NCBI GenBank assembly: GCA_938007935.1
Contig: CALLMD010000029.1
Location: 1-64,000 of the forward strand
Reading direction: 5' to 3'
Length of the DNA stretch: 64,000 bases
From: an uncultured Hellea sp.
GTDB taxonomy: Bacteria > Pseudomonadota > Alphaproteobacteria > Caulobacterales > Maricaulaceae
Shown here: positions 38,652 to 48,772 of the stretch, one piece after another
Position numbering within the stretch: position 1 is the first letter of the stretch
How the letters are laid out: each line of letters opens with the position of its first letter
Made by a program: the position numbers and the translations under genes
Notes under the pieces: generated by a model
What the model saw: only the letters and a program-made list of their open reading frames with translations
Told to the model about the DNA's origin: nothing
The model's database searches: none

Positions 38652-39968
38652 CTACTCCGCCGCCTCAATAATCGGAACAAATACCGGTTTACCCGCGCGG
38701 TAATTATCAATGCGTTCTTCAATCTCATGACGGAAATGACGAATAAGGCCTTGAATAGGCCAAGCCGCTGCATCGCCGAGCGCGCAAATTGTGTGGCCTT
38801 CGACCTGTTTAGTGACAGCGAGAAGCATATCAATCTCTTCGGTCCTTGCTTCGCCGCGTACCATGCGCTCCATGACGCGCCACATCCAGCCCGTGCCTTC
38901 GCGGCAAGGCGTACATTGCCCGCAGCTCTCATGCTTATAAAAATAAGAGAGCCGCGCGATGGCCTTCACAACATCTGTGGATTTATCCATGACGATCACA
39001 GCCGCAGTGCCAAGCCCTGATTGATGTTCGCGCAGCGCGTCAAAATCCATTAGAACCGTGTCGCATATTTCTTTCGGGAGTAGCGGCACAGACGACCCGC
39101 CCGGAATAACGCATTTTAGATTATCCCATCCCCCGCGAACGCCGCCCGCATATTCCTCAAGCAGCGTCTTCATCGGAATAGAAAGCGCCTCTTCAATATT
39201 GCACGGTTTATTCACGTGACCAGATATAGAAAAGACTTTCGTGCCTTTATTATTATCGCGGCCAAATTGCGTCCACCAATCCACGCCGCGTCGCAAAATC
39301 GTCGGCACAACAGCTATGGATTCAACATTGTTCACCGTGGTCGGGCAGCCATAAAGCCCTGCCCCCGCTGGGAATGGCGGCTTTAGGCGTGGCTGACCTT
39401 TTTTACCTTCGAGCGATTCAAGCAATGCCGTCTCTTCGCCGCAGATATAAGCGCCTGCGCCGTGATGCATGTAGATGTCAAAATCCCAACCCGTACCGCA
39501 AGCATTCTTGCCGACAAGACCTGCTGCATAGGCTTCTTTGATCGCAGCTTCGAGGCGGTTTCGTTCTTGGATATATTCACCGCGCACATAGATGTAACAG
39601 GCATGGGCTTGCATCGCGAAAGAGGCCACAAGACAGCCTTCAATGAGCAAATGTGGGTCATGGCGTAGAATATCACGGTCTTTGCAAGACCCCGGCTCAG
39701 ACTCATCAGCATTGACGACAAGATAATGCGGACGATTGCCGACTTCTTTGGGCATAAATGACCATTTAAGACCTGTCGGGAACCCTGCCCCGCCGCGCCC
39801 GCGTAGGCCAGAAGATTTTACTTGATCAATGAGCCAATCTTTACCTTGAGCAAGCATAGCTGCCGTGCCGAGCCATGCGCCGCGATCACGCGCGGCATCA
39901 AGGCTCCAATCATTTAGACCATAAAGGTTTTGAAAAATGCGGTCTTTGTCTTCAAGTAACTGGGCCAT
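38652..39968 (-). CDS. nuoF: NADH-quinone oxidoreductase subunit F
   Basis: A 438-residue subunit that binds NADH and FMN and cluster N3. [17 protein letters not shown] (about 56-72) binds NADH, ESGEPGS-equivalent [11 protein letters not shown] and [19 protein letters not shown] bind FMN, and [10 protein letters not shown] plus a later Cys hold the 4Fe-4S cluster. It overlaps nuoE by one base. Confidence 0.97.
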   Translation of the reverse strand: MAQLLEDKDRIFQNLYGLNDWSLDAARDRGAWLGTAAMLAQGKDWLIDQVKSSGLRGRGGAGFPTGLKWSFMPKEVGNRPHYLVVNADESEPGSCKDRDILRHDPHLLIEGCLVASFAMQAHACYIYVRGEYIQERNRLEAAIKEAYAAGLVGKNACGTGWDFDIYMHHGAGAYICGEETALLESLEGKKGQPRLKPPFPAGAGLYGCPTTVNNVESIAVVPTILRRGVDWWTQFGRDNNKGTKVFSISGHVNKPCNIEEALSIPMKTLLEEYAGGVRGGWDNLKCVIPGGSSVPLLPKEICDTVLMDFDALREHQSGLGTAAVIVMDKSTDVVKAIARLSYFYKHESCGQCTPCREGTGWMWRVMERMVRGEARTEEIDMLLAVTKQVEGHTICALGDAAAWPIQGLIRHFRHEIEERIDNYRAGKPVFVPIIEAAE

Positions 39969-41083
39969 TATGATTTACCCTTCTTTGCAGAAGATTTTGC
40001 CAATGCCTTACCTTGCTTCACCCAATTATCACGCTTCACACGGCCAGCGGCTAGAGACTTAATCTTCTCTTCGACAACTTTGACATCAGCCACTTTCCAT
40101 GCCCCGATTTGGCGGAAGTAATAGACGCCATTTGAATTGAGTTCTTTTTCAAATTTCGGACCGATGCCTTTGATGAGTTTTAAATCATCAGGCGCGCCAT
40201 CTGTTGCCCCGTCAGTGTAAAGCACTTTCGGCTTCGGCGTTTTTACATTGCGCGCAGGACGAGCTTTTTTCGGATCATCATCGACAAGGCCCACTGTTAG
40301 GTCACGGCCAAGATTTCCTGAACGCTTCTTGGGGTCAGCGCTCGCATTACGTTTTGGATCAACCCAGCCCTTACGCGTCGCACGTTTCGCCTTTGGGTCC
40401 CACTCATAATAATTGACCTTTGCCGTTTTATCCGCATTGGGAAGTTTCTTCAGATTGCCGCGCGCTTCAGACAGGTTCTTGGTGTTAAGCACCATGGCAC
40501 CGCCAATCGGCTCAGAGCTAAAGCGTCCATTTTTAGGCCCTTGGGGTGGCTTTTTACCCGCAACAAGATCATCAAGAACCTTTTCAAGGCTTTCCGCTGT
40601 CAGGTCCTCATAATAATGATCACCATCGGCGTTTGAAATTTGAACCATGGGTGCATTTGAACACGAACCAAGACATTCAACTTCAAGCCATGATAGCTTT
40701 CCGTCTGCGGAAATTGAACGCTGAGGCCCTATTTTACGCGTTAACATGTCTTTCAGCTCATCCGAACCGCGAAGCCAGCACGGCGTTGTGCCGCACATTT
40801 GCACATAATGCGTTCCAACTGGTTCAAGATTGAACATCGTGTAGAAAGTCGCAACTTCATAAACGCGGATATAAGCCATATCGAGCATATCACCGAGTTC
40901 ACGCAGAGCGAGTTCTGGAAGCCAACCGCCAGCATCCTTTTGCGCAATCCACATAGCGGGTATCAAAGCCGAACGCTGACGATCTTTGGGGTATTTCTTG
41001 ACCCAAGTGCCAATCTCTTTTTTGGCTTTTGCTGAAAGCGCAAAAGTCTCCGGCTGTCTTATGGCGAGGCGGCGTGCGCTCAT
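39968..41083 (-). CDS. nuoE: NADH-quinone oxidoreductase subunit E with helix-hairpin-helix extension
   Basis: A 371-residue protein. Residues about 15-175 are the usual thioredoxin-like 2Fe-2S subunit ([10 protein letters not shown] and CLGSCSNAP give the four cysteines). The rest, nearly 200 residues, is additional: a lysine-rich low-complexity linker, then a helix-hairpin-helix-like domain ([18 protein letters not shown], about 298-315, to the C terminus). This type of extension is known in many alphaproteobacterial NuoE proteins; what it does is not established. Start overlaps the nuoD stop. Confidence 0.93.
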   Translation of the reverse strand: MSARRLAIRQPETFALSAKAKKEIGTWVKKYPKDRQRSALIPAMWIAQKDAGGWLPELALRELGDMLDMAYIRVYEVATFYTMFNLEPVGTHYVQMCGTTPCWLRGSDELKDMLTRKIGPQRSISADGKLSWLEVECLGSCSNAPMVQISNADGDHYYEDLTAESLEKVLDDLVAGKKPPQGPKNGRFSSEPIGGAMVLNTKNLSEARGNLKKLPNADKTAKVNYYEWDPKAKRATRKGWVDPKRNASADPKKRSGNLGRDLTVGLVDDDPKKARPARNVKTPKPKVLYTDGATDGAPDDLKLIKGIGPKFEKELNSNGVYYFRQIGAWKVADVKVVEEKIKSLAAGRVKRDNWVKQGKALAKSSAKKGKS

Positions 41084-42276
41084 CGGTCGATCTCCCCGAA
41101 GACGATATCGAGCGAACCTAAAATCGCAGAGACGTCGGCGAGCATATGCCCTTTATTGAGATAATCCATAGCCGCCAAATGCGGGAAACCCGGCGCGCGC
41201 ACATGACAACGATAAGGTTTATTTGTCCCATCCGCGACAAGGTAAACACCAAACTCGCCTTTAGGGGCCTCGACGCAAGTATAAACTTCGCCAGCTGGCA
41301 CATGAAACCCTTCGGTGTATAATTTAAAGTGATGGATGAGCGCTTCCATGCTCTGCTTCATATCCGAGCGGCGCGGCGGGGCGACCTTTTTGTCTTCTGT
41401 CATGACGGGACCTTCCGGCATCATCTCAAGACATTGCTTCATGATTTTACAGCTCTCATACATCTCATCGACACGGCACAAATAACGATCATAGCAATCG
41501 CCATTTTTACCCAGCGGTATTTTGAAATCGAGTTCCGAGTAAACTTCATAAGGTTGATTACGGCGCAAATCCCAAGGAATACCAGAGCCGCGCACCATCA
41601 CGCCCGAGAAACCCCAATCATAAGCATCTTGCTTACTCACAACGCCGATATTGACATTACGCTGTTTGAAAATGCGGTTTTCCGTCAGCAAGGTCTCGAT
41701 ATCTTTGAGTTTTTGCGGGAACTGATCACACCAGTTAAGCATATCGTTGATAAGCGCAGGCGGCAGGTCTTGATGCACGCCGCCGGGGCGGAAATACATG
41801 GCATGCATACGCGAACCACACGCCCGCTCATAAAATACCATCAACTTTTCACGCTCTTCAAAGCCCCAAACGGGTGGCGTTAACGCGCCCACATCCATGG
41901 CTTGCGTCGTGACATTAAGCATATGCGATAAAATACGGCCAATTTCAGAATAAATGACGCGAATAAATTGCGCGCGGCGCGGCACTTCAATACCCATCAG
42001 CTTTTCAATCGCCATACAAAAGGCATGCTCTTGGTTCATCGGCGCAACGTAATCGAGGCGATCAAAGTAAGGAATAGCTTGAAGGTAAGTCTTATGCTCA
42101 ATCAGCTTTTCAGTCCCGCGGTGAAGTAAGCCAATATGTGGATCAACGCGCTCGACAATTTCACCTTCGAGTTCAAGGACAAGGCGAAGCACACCATGCG
42201 CCGCAGGATGCTGAGGCCCAAAGTTTATGGTGAAGTTGCGGTCGTCGCCTTCAAGGATTGCTTCAGTGGTCGCCAT
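41080..42276 (-). CDS. nuoD: NADH-quinone oxidoreductase subunit D
   Basis: A 398-residue subunit related to the hydrogenase large subunit, forming part of the quinone site. [18 protein letters not shown] (about 19-36) and the [14 protein letters not shown] segment (about 46-59) are intact, as is the C-terminal DIVFGEIDR. It overlaps nuoC by one base. Confidence 0.97.
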   Translation of the reverse strand: MATTEAILEGDDRNFTINFGPQHPAAHGVLRLVLELEGEIVERVDPHIGLLHRGTEKLIEHKTYLQAIPYFDRLDYVAPMNQEHAFCMAIEKLMGIEVPRRAQFIRVIYSEIGRILSHMLNVTTQAMDVGALTPPVWGFEEREKLMVFYERACGSRMHAMYFRPGGVHQDLPPALINDMLNWCDQFPQKLKDIETLLTENRIFKQRNVNIGVVSKQDAYDWGFSGVMVRGSGIPWDLRRNQPYEVYSELDFKIPLGKNGDCYDRYLCRVDEMYESCKIMKQCLEMMPEGPVMTEDKKVAPPRRSDMKQSMEALIHHFKLYTEGFHVPAGEVYTCVEAPKGEFGVYLVADGTNKPYRCHVRAPGFPHLAAMDYLNKGHMLADVSAILGSLDIVFGEIDR

Positions 42277-42866
42277 TATTCAGCCCCCTTCTCATCACCC
42301 GGAAGGATATATTTTGCGCCTTCCCATGGGGACATAAAATCGAAGCTACGATATTCTTGCGGCAGGTTCACAGGCTCATAGACAACTGATTTGCGTTCTT
42401 CATCATAGCGCACTTCGACGAAGCCAGAGAGCGGAAAGTCTTTACGCAGCGGATAGCCTTCAAAGCCGTAATCAGTAAGGATACGACGTAGGTCAGGATG
42501 CTGGTCGAAAAGGATACCATACATATCGAAAGCTTCGCGCTCATACCAATTCGCATTAGGGAATATCGAGGTGATGCTGTGAACCGGCGCAGTTTCATCC
42601 GTTGTGACTTTGATACGGATACGCGTATTATGCGCCATAGAAAGCATATGATAGACAACATCAAAACGGCGCTCGCGAGCAGGATAATCTACGCCGCAAA
42701 TGTCAATCAGTGATGAGAATTTACAAATCGGATCATCGCGCAAAAAGCTTATGACTTTCACGATTTCAGCGCGCCGCGCCTCGACCGTGATTTCGCTATT
42801 CTCAATGACGACAGCATTGACGGCATCGCTGAGCTGCGTTTCGATATGATCTTTCAAGTCTTCCAT
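42276..42866 (-). CDS. nuoC: NADH-quinone oxidoreductase subunit C
   Basis: A 196-residue peripheral-arm subunit (30 kDa type). The conserved [41 protein letters not shown] stretch (about 104-144) is complete. It is not fused to NuoD. It starts two bases after nuoB stops. Confidence 0.96.
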   Translation of the reverse strand: MEDLKDHIETQLSDAVNAVVIENSEITVEARRAEIVKVISFLRDDPICKFSSLIDICGVDYPARERRFDVVYHMLSMAHNTRIRIKVTTDETAPVHSITSIFPNANWYEREAFDMYGILFDQHPDLRRILTDYGFEGYPLRKDFPLSGFVEVRYDEERKSVVYEPVNLPQEYRSFDFMSPWEGAKYILPGDEKGAE

Positions 42867-42868
42867 GA

Positions 42869-43435
42869 CTATCTTTCGATGTTACCTTCGCGGCGAATTT
42901 TTTTCTGTAGCTGCAAAATACCGTAAACTAGCGCCTCGGCAGTTGGAGGACAGCCCGGCACATAGACATCAACAGGGACAATACGGTCACAGCCGCGCAC
43001 GACAGCGTAACTATAATGATAGTAGCCCCCGCCATTGGCGCAAGATCCCATAGAAATCACATAACGCGGATTAGGCATTTGATCATAAACCTTACGCAGC
43101 GCAGGCGCCATTTTATTGGTGAGCGTACCTGCGACTATCATCACATCAGACTGACGGGGGGAGGCTCGCGGGGCAAAGCCAAAGCGCTCTAAATCATAAC
43201 GCGGCATTGAGGCTTGCATCATTTCTACAGCGCAACAGGCCAGACCAAATGTCATCCACATAAGCGAACCCGTACGCGCCCATGTCACAAGGTCATCAGA
43301 AGCCGCTGTAATAAAACCTTTATCGGCGAGTTGATCCGAAAGACCATCAAAATAAGGGTCGTGCTTTTTAGGGTCATAGGCTGGCGTGCCAAGGTCGCGC
43401 GCTGCCGTTCCGTTTGGTGTAATAATCGAACTCAT
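42869..43435 (-). CDS. nuoB: NADH-quinone oxidoreductase subunit B
   Basis: A 188-residue subunit carrying cluster N2, the last electron donor to quinone. The tandem cysteines in [10 protein letters not shown], the third in [15 protein letters not shown] and the fourth in [14 protein letters not shown] are present. It starts ten bases after the nuoA stop. Confidence 0.97.
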   Translation of the reverse strand: MSSIITPNGTAARDLGTPAYDPKKHDPYFDGLSDQLADKGFITAASDDLVTWARTGSLMWMTFGLACCAVEMMQASMPRYDLERFGFAPRASPRQSDVMIVAGTLTNKMAPALRKVYDQMPNPRYVISMGSCANGGGYYHYSYAVVRGCDRIVPVDVYVPGCPPTAEALVYGILQLQKKIRREGNIER

Positions 43436-43445
43436 CCTATTTCAC

Positions 43446-43811
43446 CTATTCCCAATCCAACGCGCCGCGTTTCCACGCGTAAACCAAGCCCGCAATCAGC
43501 TCGAGCAGGAAGAGCATCACAACAAACCAGCCCCAAAAGCCAACTTTGTCGAGCGAAACGGCGTAAGGAAAAAGAAAGGCGACCTCGAGATCAAATATAA
43601 TGAATAAGATCGCGACAAGATAGAAACGAACGTCAAATTTCATCCGAGAGTCATCAAAGGCGTTAAACCCGCACTCATATGTCGAGAGCTTTTCTGTATC
43701 AGCCTCTTTGGGCGCAATAATCGCGGGAACAACAAGCAAAGCGAGGCTAAATGCCGTCGCTATCCCTAAAAGTATCAATATTGGCAGATAATTGAGCAAA
43801 AACTCAGACAT
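43446..43811 (-). CDS. nuoA: NADH-quinone oxidoreductase subunit A
   Basis: Start set at ATG 43811 (121 residues, [15 protein letters not shown]); an in-frame extension to 43889 adds a basic, non-membrane stretch not seen in NuoA. Three helices are visible and the conserved [25 protein letters not shown] loop is intact, including the Cys of the quinone-site loop. It is the first nuo gene; the nuo promoter should lie in 43812-43960. Confidence 0.95.
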   Translation of the reverse strand: MSEFLLNYLPILILLGIATAFSLALLVVPAIIAPKEADTEKLSTYECGFNAFDDSRMKFDVRFYLVAILFIIFDLEVAFLFPYAVSLDKVGFWGWFVVMLFLLELIAGLVYAWKRGALDWE

Positions 43812-43960
43812 GAAAGGCTCTTTTTCCAATTTTGACGAGCCATAAAGACTCACGATAATGCGTCCACAATCGCGGCGGAACCTAGTCACCTCCCCCTATG
43901 AATGCAACGCCTATCTTAGAGAAAATTACAAGAAATTTATATCGCCAGAATAGACTGAGC

Positions 43961-44428
43961 CTAGTTGATATCCGGTTCTCCCGGCCAAATCACGATGCGT
44001 GTGACTTGTTCTTCTTCTGAGACTAAAATTTCACTCGTCACGGCATCTTGAACGCTCATGCCCACTTCATGGATTGTATCCCGCGACCCGCTTACAAGAT
44101 GATGATAATCAGGAAGGTCTTTGCCCTCCCAAATGAGGCGATAGGCGCAGGTTCTCGGCATCCATTTAAGTTGCCCGACATTATCAGGCGTCAAAGTCAC
44201 GCAATCAGGCACTTTTTGGCTTCGATTGGGATAATCACTGCACCGACATGTCTGCGAATCAAACAGTTTGCAAGCCACATCAGTAATGTAAATTTGAGCT
44301 GTATCTTCGTCTTCCAAACGAATACAACAGCACTTACCACAGCTGTCACATAGGCTCTCCCACTCTTCGGGGCTCATTTCTGCCATATTTTTGGTTTTCC
44401 AGAACGGAAGATTTGTTTTGCTCGACAT
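43961..44428 (-). CDS. YcgN/UPF0260-family cysteine-cluster protein
   Basis: 155 residues from ATG 44428 (MSSKTNLPFWKTK); a 30-residue longer frame overlaps the divergent PBP gene and has no matching sequence. Eight cysteines include SLCDSCGKCCCIRLED (near 26-41) and CRCSDYPNRSQKVPDC (near 61-76), the pattern of the zinc/iron-sulfur-type YkgJ/UPF0260 family of unknown function. Its start is only 19 bases from the divergent PBP start. Confidence 0.85.
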   Translation of the reverse strand: MSSKTNLPFWKTKNMAEMSPEEWESLCDSCGKCCCIRLEDEDTAQIYITDVACKLFDSQTCRCSDYPNRSQKVPDCVTLTPDNVGQLKWMPRTCAYRLIWEGKDLPDYHHLVSGSRDTIHEVGMSVQDAVTSEILVSEEEQVTRIVIWPGEPDIN

Positions 44429-44447
44429 AGGAAGCCCATATACAACG

Positions 44448-46448
44448 ATGGACGAGATGCCAACATACCGCGCCGATATAGATGTCGCTAACGACAATGA
44501 AAAACGCAAAAAGCGCAATATTGTGCTGGCCGTGATTGCTGTGCTCGCCGTTCTGGCAACGATTGGCTACTTCCAAACGCGCTATTATCTCATGGATGGC
44601 TTGCCAGATTTGCCTGACAAATCGACGATGTGGGAAATGAACTTAGAGCCAAATCTAACAATTCTGGACAAAGACGGACAAATTATTGGGCACCGTGGCC
44701 CCTTTCTTGGGGAACCTATGAAGCTTAATGATATGCCTGATTATGTATCTAATGCATTCTTAGCCATCGAAGATGAGCGCTTTTATGAGCATGAAGGCGT
44801 CGATAATAGAGCTATTTTACGGGCCATGTTTGAAAACACGAAATCGGGCAGTAAAGGGCAAGGCGGCTCAACACTGACGCAGCAGCTCGTAAAAAACATG
44901 GTTCTAACGCCAGAGAAAACTTACCGCCGGAAATTTCAAGAAATGTGGCTAGCCCGTGAGATGGAACAACGTTTGACAAAGCCTGAAATTCTTGAACTTT
45001 ACTTAAACCGTATCCCCCTTGGCCCCCGGGTTTTTGGCGTTGAAGCCGCGTCTCAAAAGTATTTTGGTAAATCATCGCGAGATATTACGCTATCAGAAGC
45101 CGCCCTTTTAGCGGCGCTCCCCAAAGCCCCTTCAAGATATGACCCGACAACAAATTATGATGGCGCGTTAAGCCGTTCGCAGTTGGTACTGTCCCGCATG
45201 GCCGCAAATAACATGGTTTCTTATGAAGAATTGACAAAAGCAGAAAATTCCCCGCCTGTTATAGCGGATGATGCAGAACCGTTAATCACCGCCAACGAAA
45301 TTGGTCACGCATTTGACCTCATAGCTGAGCGCGCGCAAGGACTTGTAGGCAGTCAACATAAAGATCTCGTTATTAAAACGACTTTAGATACAAAGCTTCA
45401 GAAAAAAGCACATAGCTCTATTGTTAAAATCCTTGAGAAGAATGAAAAATCGAAAAAAGTAACGGAAGGCTCGCTTGTCTCGATTGAAAATCAATCTGGC
45501 GCAGTTAGGGCATTGATAGGCGGACGAGATTACAATGCCTCAAAATTTAATCGCGCGGCGCAGGCAAAGCGCCAACCGGGAAGCTCCTTTAAATCCTTCG
45601 TTTACGCAGCCGCGCTTGAGGACGGCTTCACCCCTGGAACTATTCGCATTGACCAACCGACTGAGATTGCAGGCTGGGCGCCAGAAAACTACACGAAGCG
45701 CTTTAGGGGCCCTATGTCTCTTCGCGAGGCTTTAAAATTATCAATAAATACCATTGCTGCCCAAGTCGGTGCAGAAATCGGCCCTACACGCGTTGCATCG
45801 CTGGCAACGCGTTTTGGGATTACGACAGAGATGAGGCCTGAATATTCTATTTCATTGGGATCCTCAGAAGTAACGCTTTATGATTTGACCGGCGCTTACA
45901 CTGTATTTGCGAATGAAGGCCAAAAATTCTCGCCATACCTCATTGAAAGTGTGTCCAACACCGCAAAGACACCGCTTTATACGCGAAGATCAACTACGCC
46001 CAGCCGGGTTTACTCTGTTCCATACGCCCGACAAATGACATCTATATTACGCGACGTTATTGATAGCGGCACGGGCCATGGCGCTCAATTAGGATCACGC
46101 CAAGCGGCGGGAAAAACGGGGACCTCACAAGATTATAGAGACGCTTGGTTTATTGGGTTTACCGCAAATTACACCACGGGTGTTTGGCTCGGAAATGATG
46201 ACAATTCCCCTATGCGCAAAATTACAGGCGGGCTACTCCCTGTTGATGCCTGGAAAGATTACATGCGCGCGGCCCATAAAGGCTTAAAAACAAGGCCGCT
46301 TAGCGCGCCAGACCCGCTAGTGGACGATCCTGAAATTTTAAACCAAATTGCATTTTACGATAGGCTAGCAGAAGCTTTCAAAATTGAACGCGATGTAGCA
46401 AGCGGCGCAAAATCCGCCGGTGGCGGGGCTAGAACCGCAGGACGATAA
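44448..46448 (+). CDS. Class A penicillin-binding protein (PBP1A family)
   Basis: Start at ATG 44448 (666 residues). A cytoplasmic tail (1-24), one transmembrane helix (about 25-41), a glycosyltransferase-51 domain with EDERFYEHEG (about 109-118) and GGSTLTQQLVKN, and a transpeptidase domain with SSFK (active-site Ser in PGSSFKSF), SINT and KTGTS follow. It polymerises and cross-links peptidoglycan in the periplasm. The C-terminal tail is short and Gly/Ala-rich. At 666 residues it is shorter than typical PBP1A (about 800) and lacks the OB-domain-size insertion. Confidence 0.92.
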   Translation: MDEMPTYRADIDVANDNEKRKKRNIVLAVIAVLAVLATIGYFQTRYYLMDGLPDLPDKSTMWEMNLEPNLTILDKDGQIIGHRGPFLGEPMKLNDMPDYVSNAFLAIEDERFYEHEGVDNRAILRAMFENTKSGSKGQGGSTLTQQLVKNMVLTPEKTYRRKFQEMWLAREMEQRLTKPEILELYLNRIPLGPRVFGVEAASQKYFGKSSRDITLSEAALLAALPKAPSRYDPTTNYDGALSRSQLVLSRMAANNMVSYEELTKAENSPPVIADDAEPLITANEIGHAFDLIAERAQGLVGSQHKDLVIKTTLDTKLQKKAHSSIVKILEKNEKSKKVTEGSLVSIENQSGAVRALIGGRDYNASKFNRAAQAKRQPGSSFKSFVYAAALEDGFTPGTIRIDQPTEIAGWAPENYTKRFRGPMSLREALKLSINTIAAQVGAEIGPTRVASLATRFGITTEMRPEYSISLGSSEVTLYDLTGAYTVFANEGQKFSPYLIESVSNTAKTPLYTRRSTTPSRVYSVPYARQMTSILRDVIDSGTGHGAQLGSRQAAGKTGTSQDYRDAWFIGFTANYTTGVWLGNDDNSPMRKITGGLLPVDAWKDYMRAAHKGLKTRPLSAPDPLVDDPEILNQIAFYDRLAEAFKIERDVASGAKSAGGGARTAGR

Positions 46449-46524
46449 TTCAAATTTGCGGATAGCACTTAACGCTTTATAAACCATAAAACGGCATATC
46501 TTCTAACTAGTTTAGAGGATGATT

Positions 46525-47223
46525 ATGCTGGGTAAATTCACACCACTTTGCGTTATAACACTTTTTGCACTTACTGGGTGCGCAACAGTCACTGACAAGA
46601 TTCCAACTGTTAAGATTGAACGCAAAAAACCTAGAGTTATCAAGACGGTACAATCTAACGTTCATACAACCGCGCCCCGTGTCGAACAAGCCGAAGCGGC
46701 GATGGTTTGCGAAAATGACAATATGCGGTCTAAAGCCCAAGACGGGAATTCTAAAAATGATAGTGCTCGCGTGCTGATTCTCGAAGAAGGAGGCCGCGCG
46801 TCTAATGTTATTGCTGATGTTGAAGTTAACTGCCGCGATTATTTCCAGCGTGCAAGCACACGGCGTATCTCGCCCAGCTATCCCACAACGACGAGAGTCG
46901 TCTCTGCGCCTCAACCTACCTATGTTACTACACAATCTGTGCCAGCACCTGTAGTTCAACACGTACCCGTTCAGAACACTCAACGCATCGTTCAAACACC
47001 AGTCATAGAACAACCATCCGTTATTAAAGCCTCATCTAAAGTTCAGGCCGCTGATGGATATTATTACTCAATCAAAAAAGGCGATACGCTTTACCGCATC
47101 GCCCGTGAAAACTGCTCATCTGTCAATGACATATCAGTCTTAAATGGAATATCTGACCCAACAAAAATCGAAGTGCATCAAATAATAAGGCTACCTGCGA
47201 AGAAGTGTAACGCTAGAAATTAG
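46525..47223 (+). CDS. LysM-domain lipoprotein
   Basis: 232 residues from ATG 46525; AGAGGA lies about five bases upstream. A lipobox LTGC gives a lipidation Cys near 19. A low-complexity Thr/Val/Pro-rich middle (about 115-175) follows, then a C-terminal LysM domain (about 183-228, SIKKGDTLYRIARENC to VHQIIRLP). LysM domains bind peptidoglycan. Its position between a PBP and a coiled-coil gene supports a cell-wall role. Two more cysteines outside the lipobox may form a disulfide. Confidence 0.8.
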   Translation: MLGKFTPLCVITLFALTGCATVTDKIPTVKIERKKPRVIKTVQSNVHTTAPRVEQAEAAMVCENDNMRSKAQDGNSKNDSARVLILEEGGRASNVIADVEVNCRDYFQRASTRRISPSYPTTTRVVSAPQPTYVTTQSVPAPVVQHVPVQNTQRIVQTPVIEQPSVIKASSKVQAADGYYYSIKKGDTLYRIARENCSSVNDISVLNGISDPTKIEVHQIIRLPAKKCNARN

Positions 47224-47225
47224 TA

Positions 47226-48515
47226 TCAGACCGCTTTAAGACGACCTGAACCACTATCTTTATTATTCGTATTCTTTGCCGCTTTTATCGCTTCTGAGAT
47301 AGGCCGCTTAATTCCAGCATCTGACCGAGCTGCTTCAGCAGCGATCATGCTTTGACCAATACTTACGCCGCCAATCGCCGCATAACGCTCAAGCTTTTGC
47401 TTCTGAACCTGATTAATTTTACGTAGCGTATCAATATCTTCCATCGCCGCAGAGAATTTAGCATTTAGGTTCTCAAACTCCACTTTTGAACGTGCGAGAG
47501 CGCGGGCATTACGTTCGACTTCATCGGCTTTACCACGGAAACGTTGCTCATTACGGTCATTTCTCTCCCGCTCAGTTTCAAGCTGATTTCTAAGCGTAAT
47601 AATTTCCTCATCGAAATGGCTCGACATATTGTCCTTGATACGCACTTGGGTATTGAGCTGCTCAATCCGGCTCTTTAGCGCTAAGGTTTCATCATCACGG
47701 CGCTTTAATGTATCATCATAGACATTTTTTTGTGTTTTTATATCATATTTAGCATTTTCCAAAGCCGCAGAACTCTCGAAAAATTTAGCCTTCATATCGT
47801 TGAAATCTAACCGTAGATTTTTAAGCTCAACAGTAGATGTATCACTGTCTTTAGTTTTACGCTCTAATCTTGACGTAAGCTCTTCAACGCTTTTTTGAAG
47901 CTCAAGAACACGGTGGTTTTGCGCAGAAAGGTCTGCGGCTTGTTCCGCAACTTCATCTTGGAAGTTTTGGTTTGCCATTTGCAATCTAGCTAATGTTTCT
48001 TCTTTCTGATTAAGCTGGCTGGACAGCTGTTCGATGTCCCTACCCTGGCTAATAAGTTTTTCGTGTTCAGAAACTTCGCGATCCTTACGCTGCGCAATTT
48101 CAGCTTTGGCAAGTTCAAATTGCTGACGCATTTCAACGTGCTGCCGCTCTAAGCTAACTAACTTGTTTTCTTGCTCAGAAGCCCAGCTTGTTTTCTGTTC
48201 AAGTTTTGTACGAATGTTATTTAATTCGGTTGAAAGTGCAGAGTTCTCACTCTCTAATCTGGCAACATGACGCAATCCAATTTCCATCTTTGAAATTGTC
48301 TTATTCAGAGCCGCCATGCGTTTGGCTGCAATTTGTTGCTGATCAGCCGTTGCTTTAAATTCTCCAGTCAAAAACTCTACAGAGTCTCGTGCCGATTGGA
48401 TATCATCTGAACTTGCAGTTTTTCCTACAATAGACGCAGATTGCTGATATATGGGCTTTACGCCTCTTGAAATTTCAACACTGTCCGTTGATTTATCACG
48501 TTTAAAAAACTTCAT
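47226..48515 (-). CDS. Long coiled-coil protein, possibly crescentin-like cytoskeletal filament
   Basis: A 429-residue protein without signal peptide or membrane helix. A short basic head (MKFFKRDK) and a linker (to about 45) precede a nearly continuous heptad-type coiled coil (about 45-365, rich in Glu, Lys, Gln and Leu). A conserved-looking tail helix follows (QKLERYAAIGGVSIGQSM, about 370-387), with a polar end. Size and layout resemble crescentin of Caulobacter (an intermediate-filament-like cell-shape protein), but coiled coils are easily confused and I cannot show homology. A perfect CtrA-type box lies 53 bases upstream. Confidence 0.7.
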   Translation of the reverse strand: MKFFKRDKSTDSVEISRGVKPIYQQSASIVGKTASSDDIQSARDSVEFLTGEFKATADQQQIAAKRMAALNKTISKMEIGLRHVARLESENSALSTELNNIRTKLEQKTSWASEQENKLVSLERQHVEMRQQFELAKAEIAQRKDREVSEHEKLISQGRDIEQLSSQLNQKEETLARLQMANQNFQDEVAEQAADLSAQNHRVLELQKSVEELTSRLERKTKDSDTSTVELKNLRLDFNDMKAKFFESSAALENAKYDIKTQKNVYDDTLKRRDDETLALKSRIEQLNTQVRIKDNMSSHFDEEIITLRNQLETERERNDRNEQRFRGKADEVERNARALARSKVEFENLNAKFSAAMEDIDTLRKINQVQKQKLERYAAIGGVSIGQSMIAAEAARSDAGIKRPISEAIKAAKNTNNKDSGSGRLKAV

Positions 48516-48567
48516 AAGTCCCCCCAGGGAAGGTTTGAAAATAATCAGGCGAAACCCGAATCATAAT

Positions 48568-48582
48568 TTAACAATAGGTTAA
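48568..48582 (-). promoter_or_regulatory. CtrA-type binding site (TTAA-N7-TTAA)
   Basis: TTAACAATAGGTTAA reads TTAA, seven bases, TTAA, and is followed by C, the full consensus for the alphaproteobacterial cell-cycle regulator CtrA. It also fits on the other strand. It lies 53 bases before the coiled-coil gene (start 48515) and about 190 before the divergent M48 protease gene. Chance occurrence in 64 kb is possible, but its place in a promoter region favours function. Confidence 0.6.
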
Positions 48583-48772
48583 CGATACATAAAAGCGCCT
48601 GACCAACAAGTTGAAAGACTGAGCGAAGCCCCACAAAAACTTCGAAATATCACTATAAACAGTCTAAATTAGCTCTTTGGGGAACTGTCATTTCACTGCA
48701 TTGTTACCTCTGCTTAACTTGCAAATCAGGTTAAGACTAAGATAGAATTCGCCAAACATAGGAAAATATTGC

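Noticed and set aside
46475-46490. Second CtrA box before the LysM gene (TTAA-N7-TAAA)
   Set aside because: The right half-site has only a partial match, so it is not distinguishable from chance.
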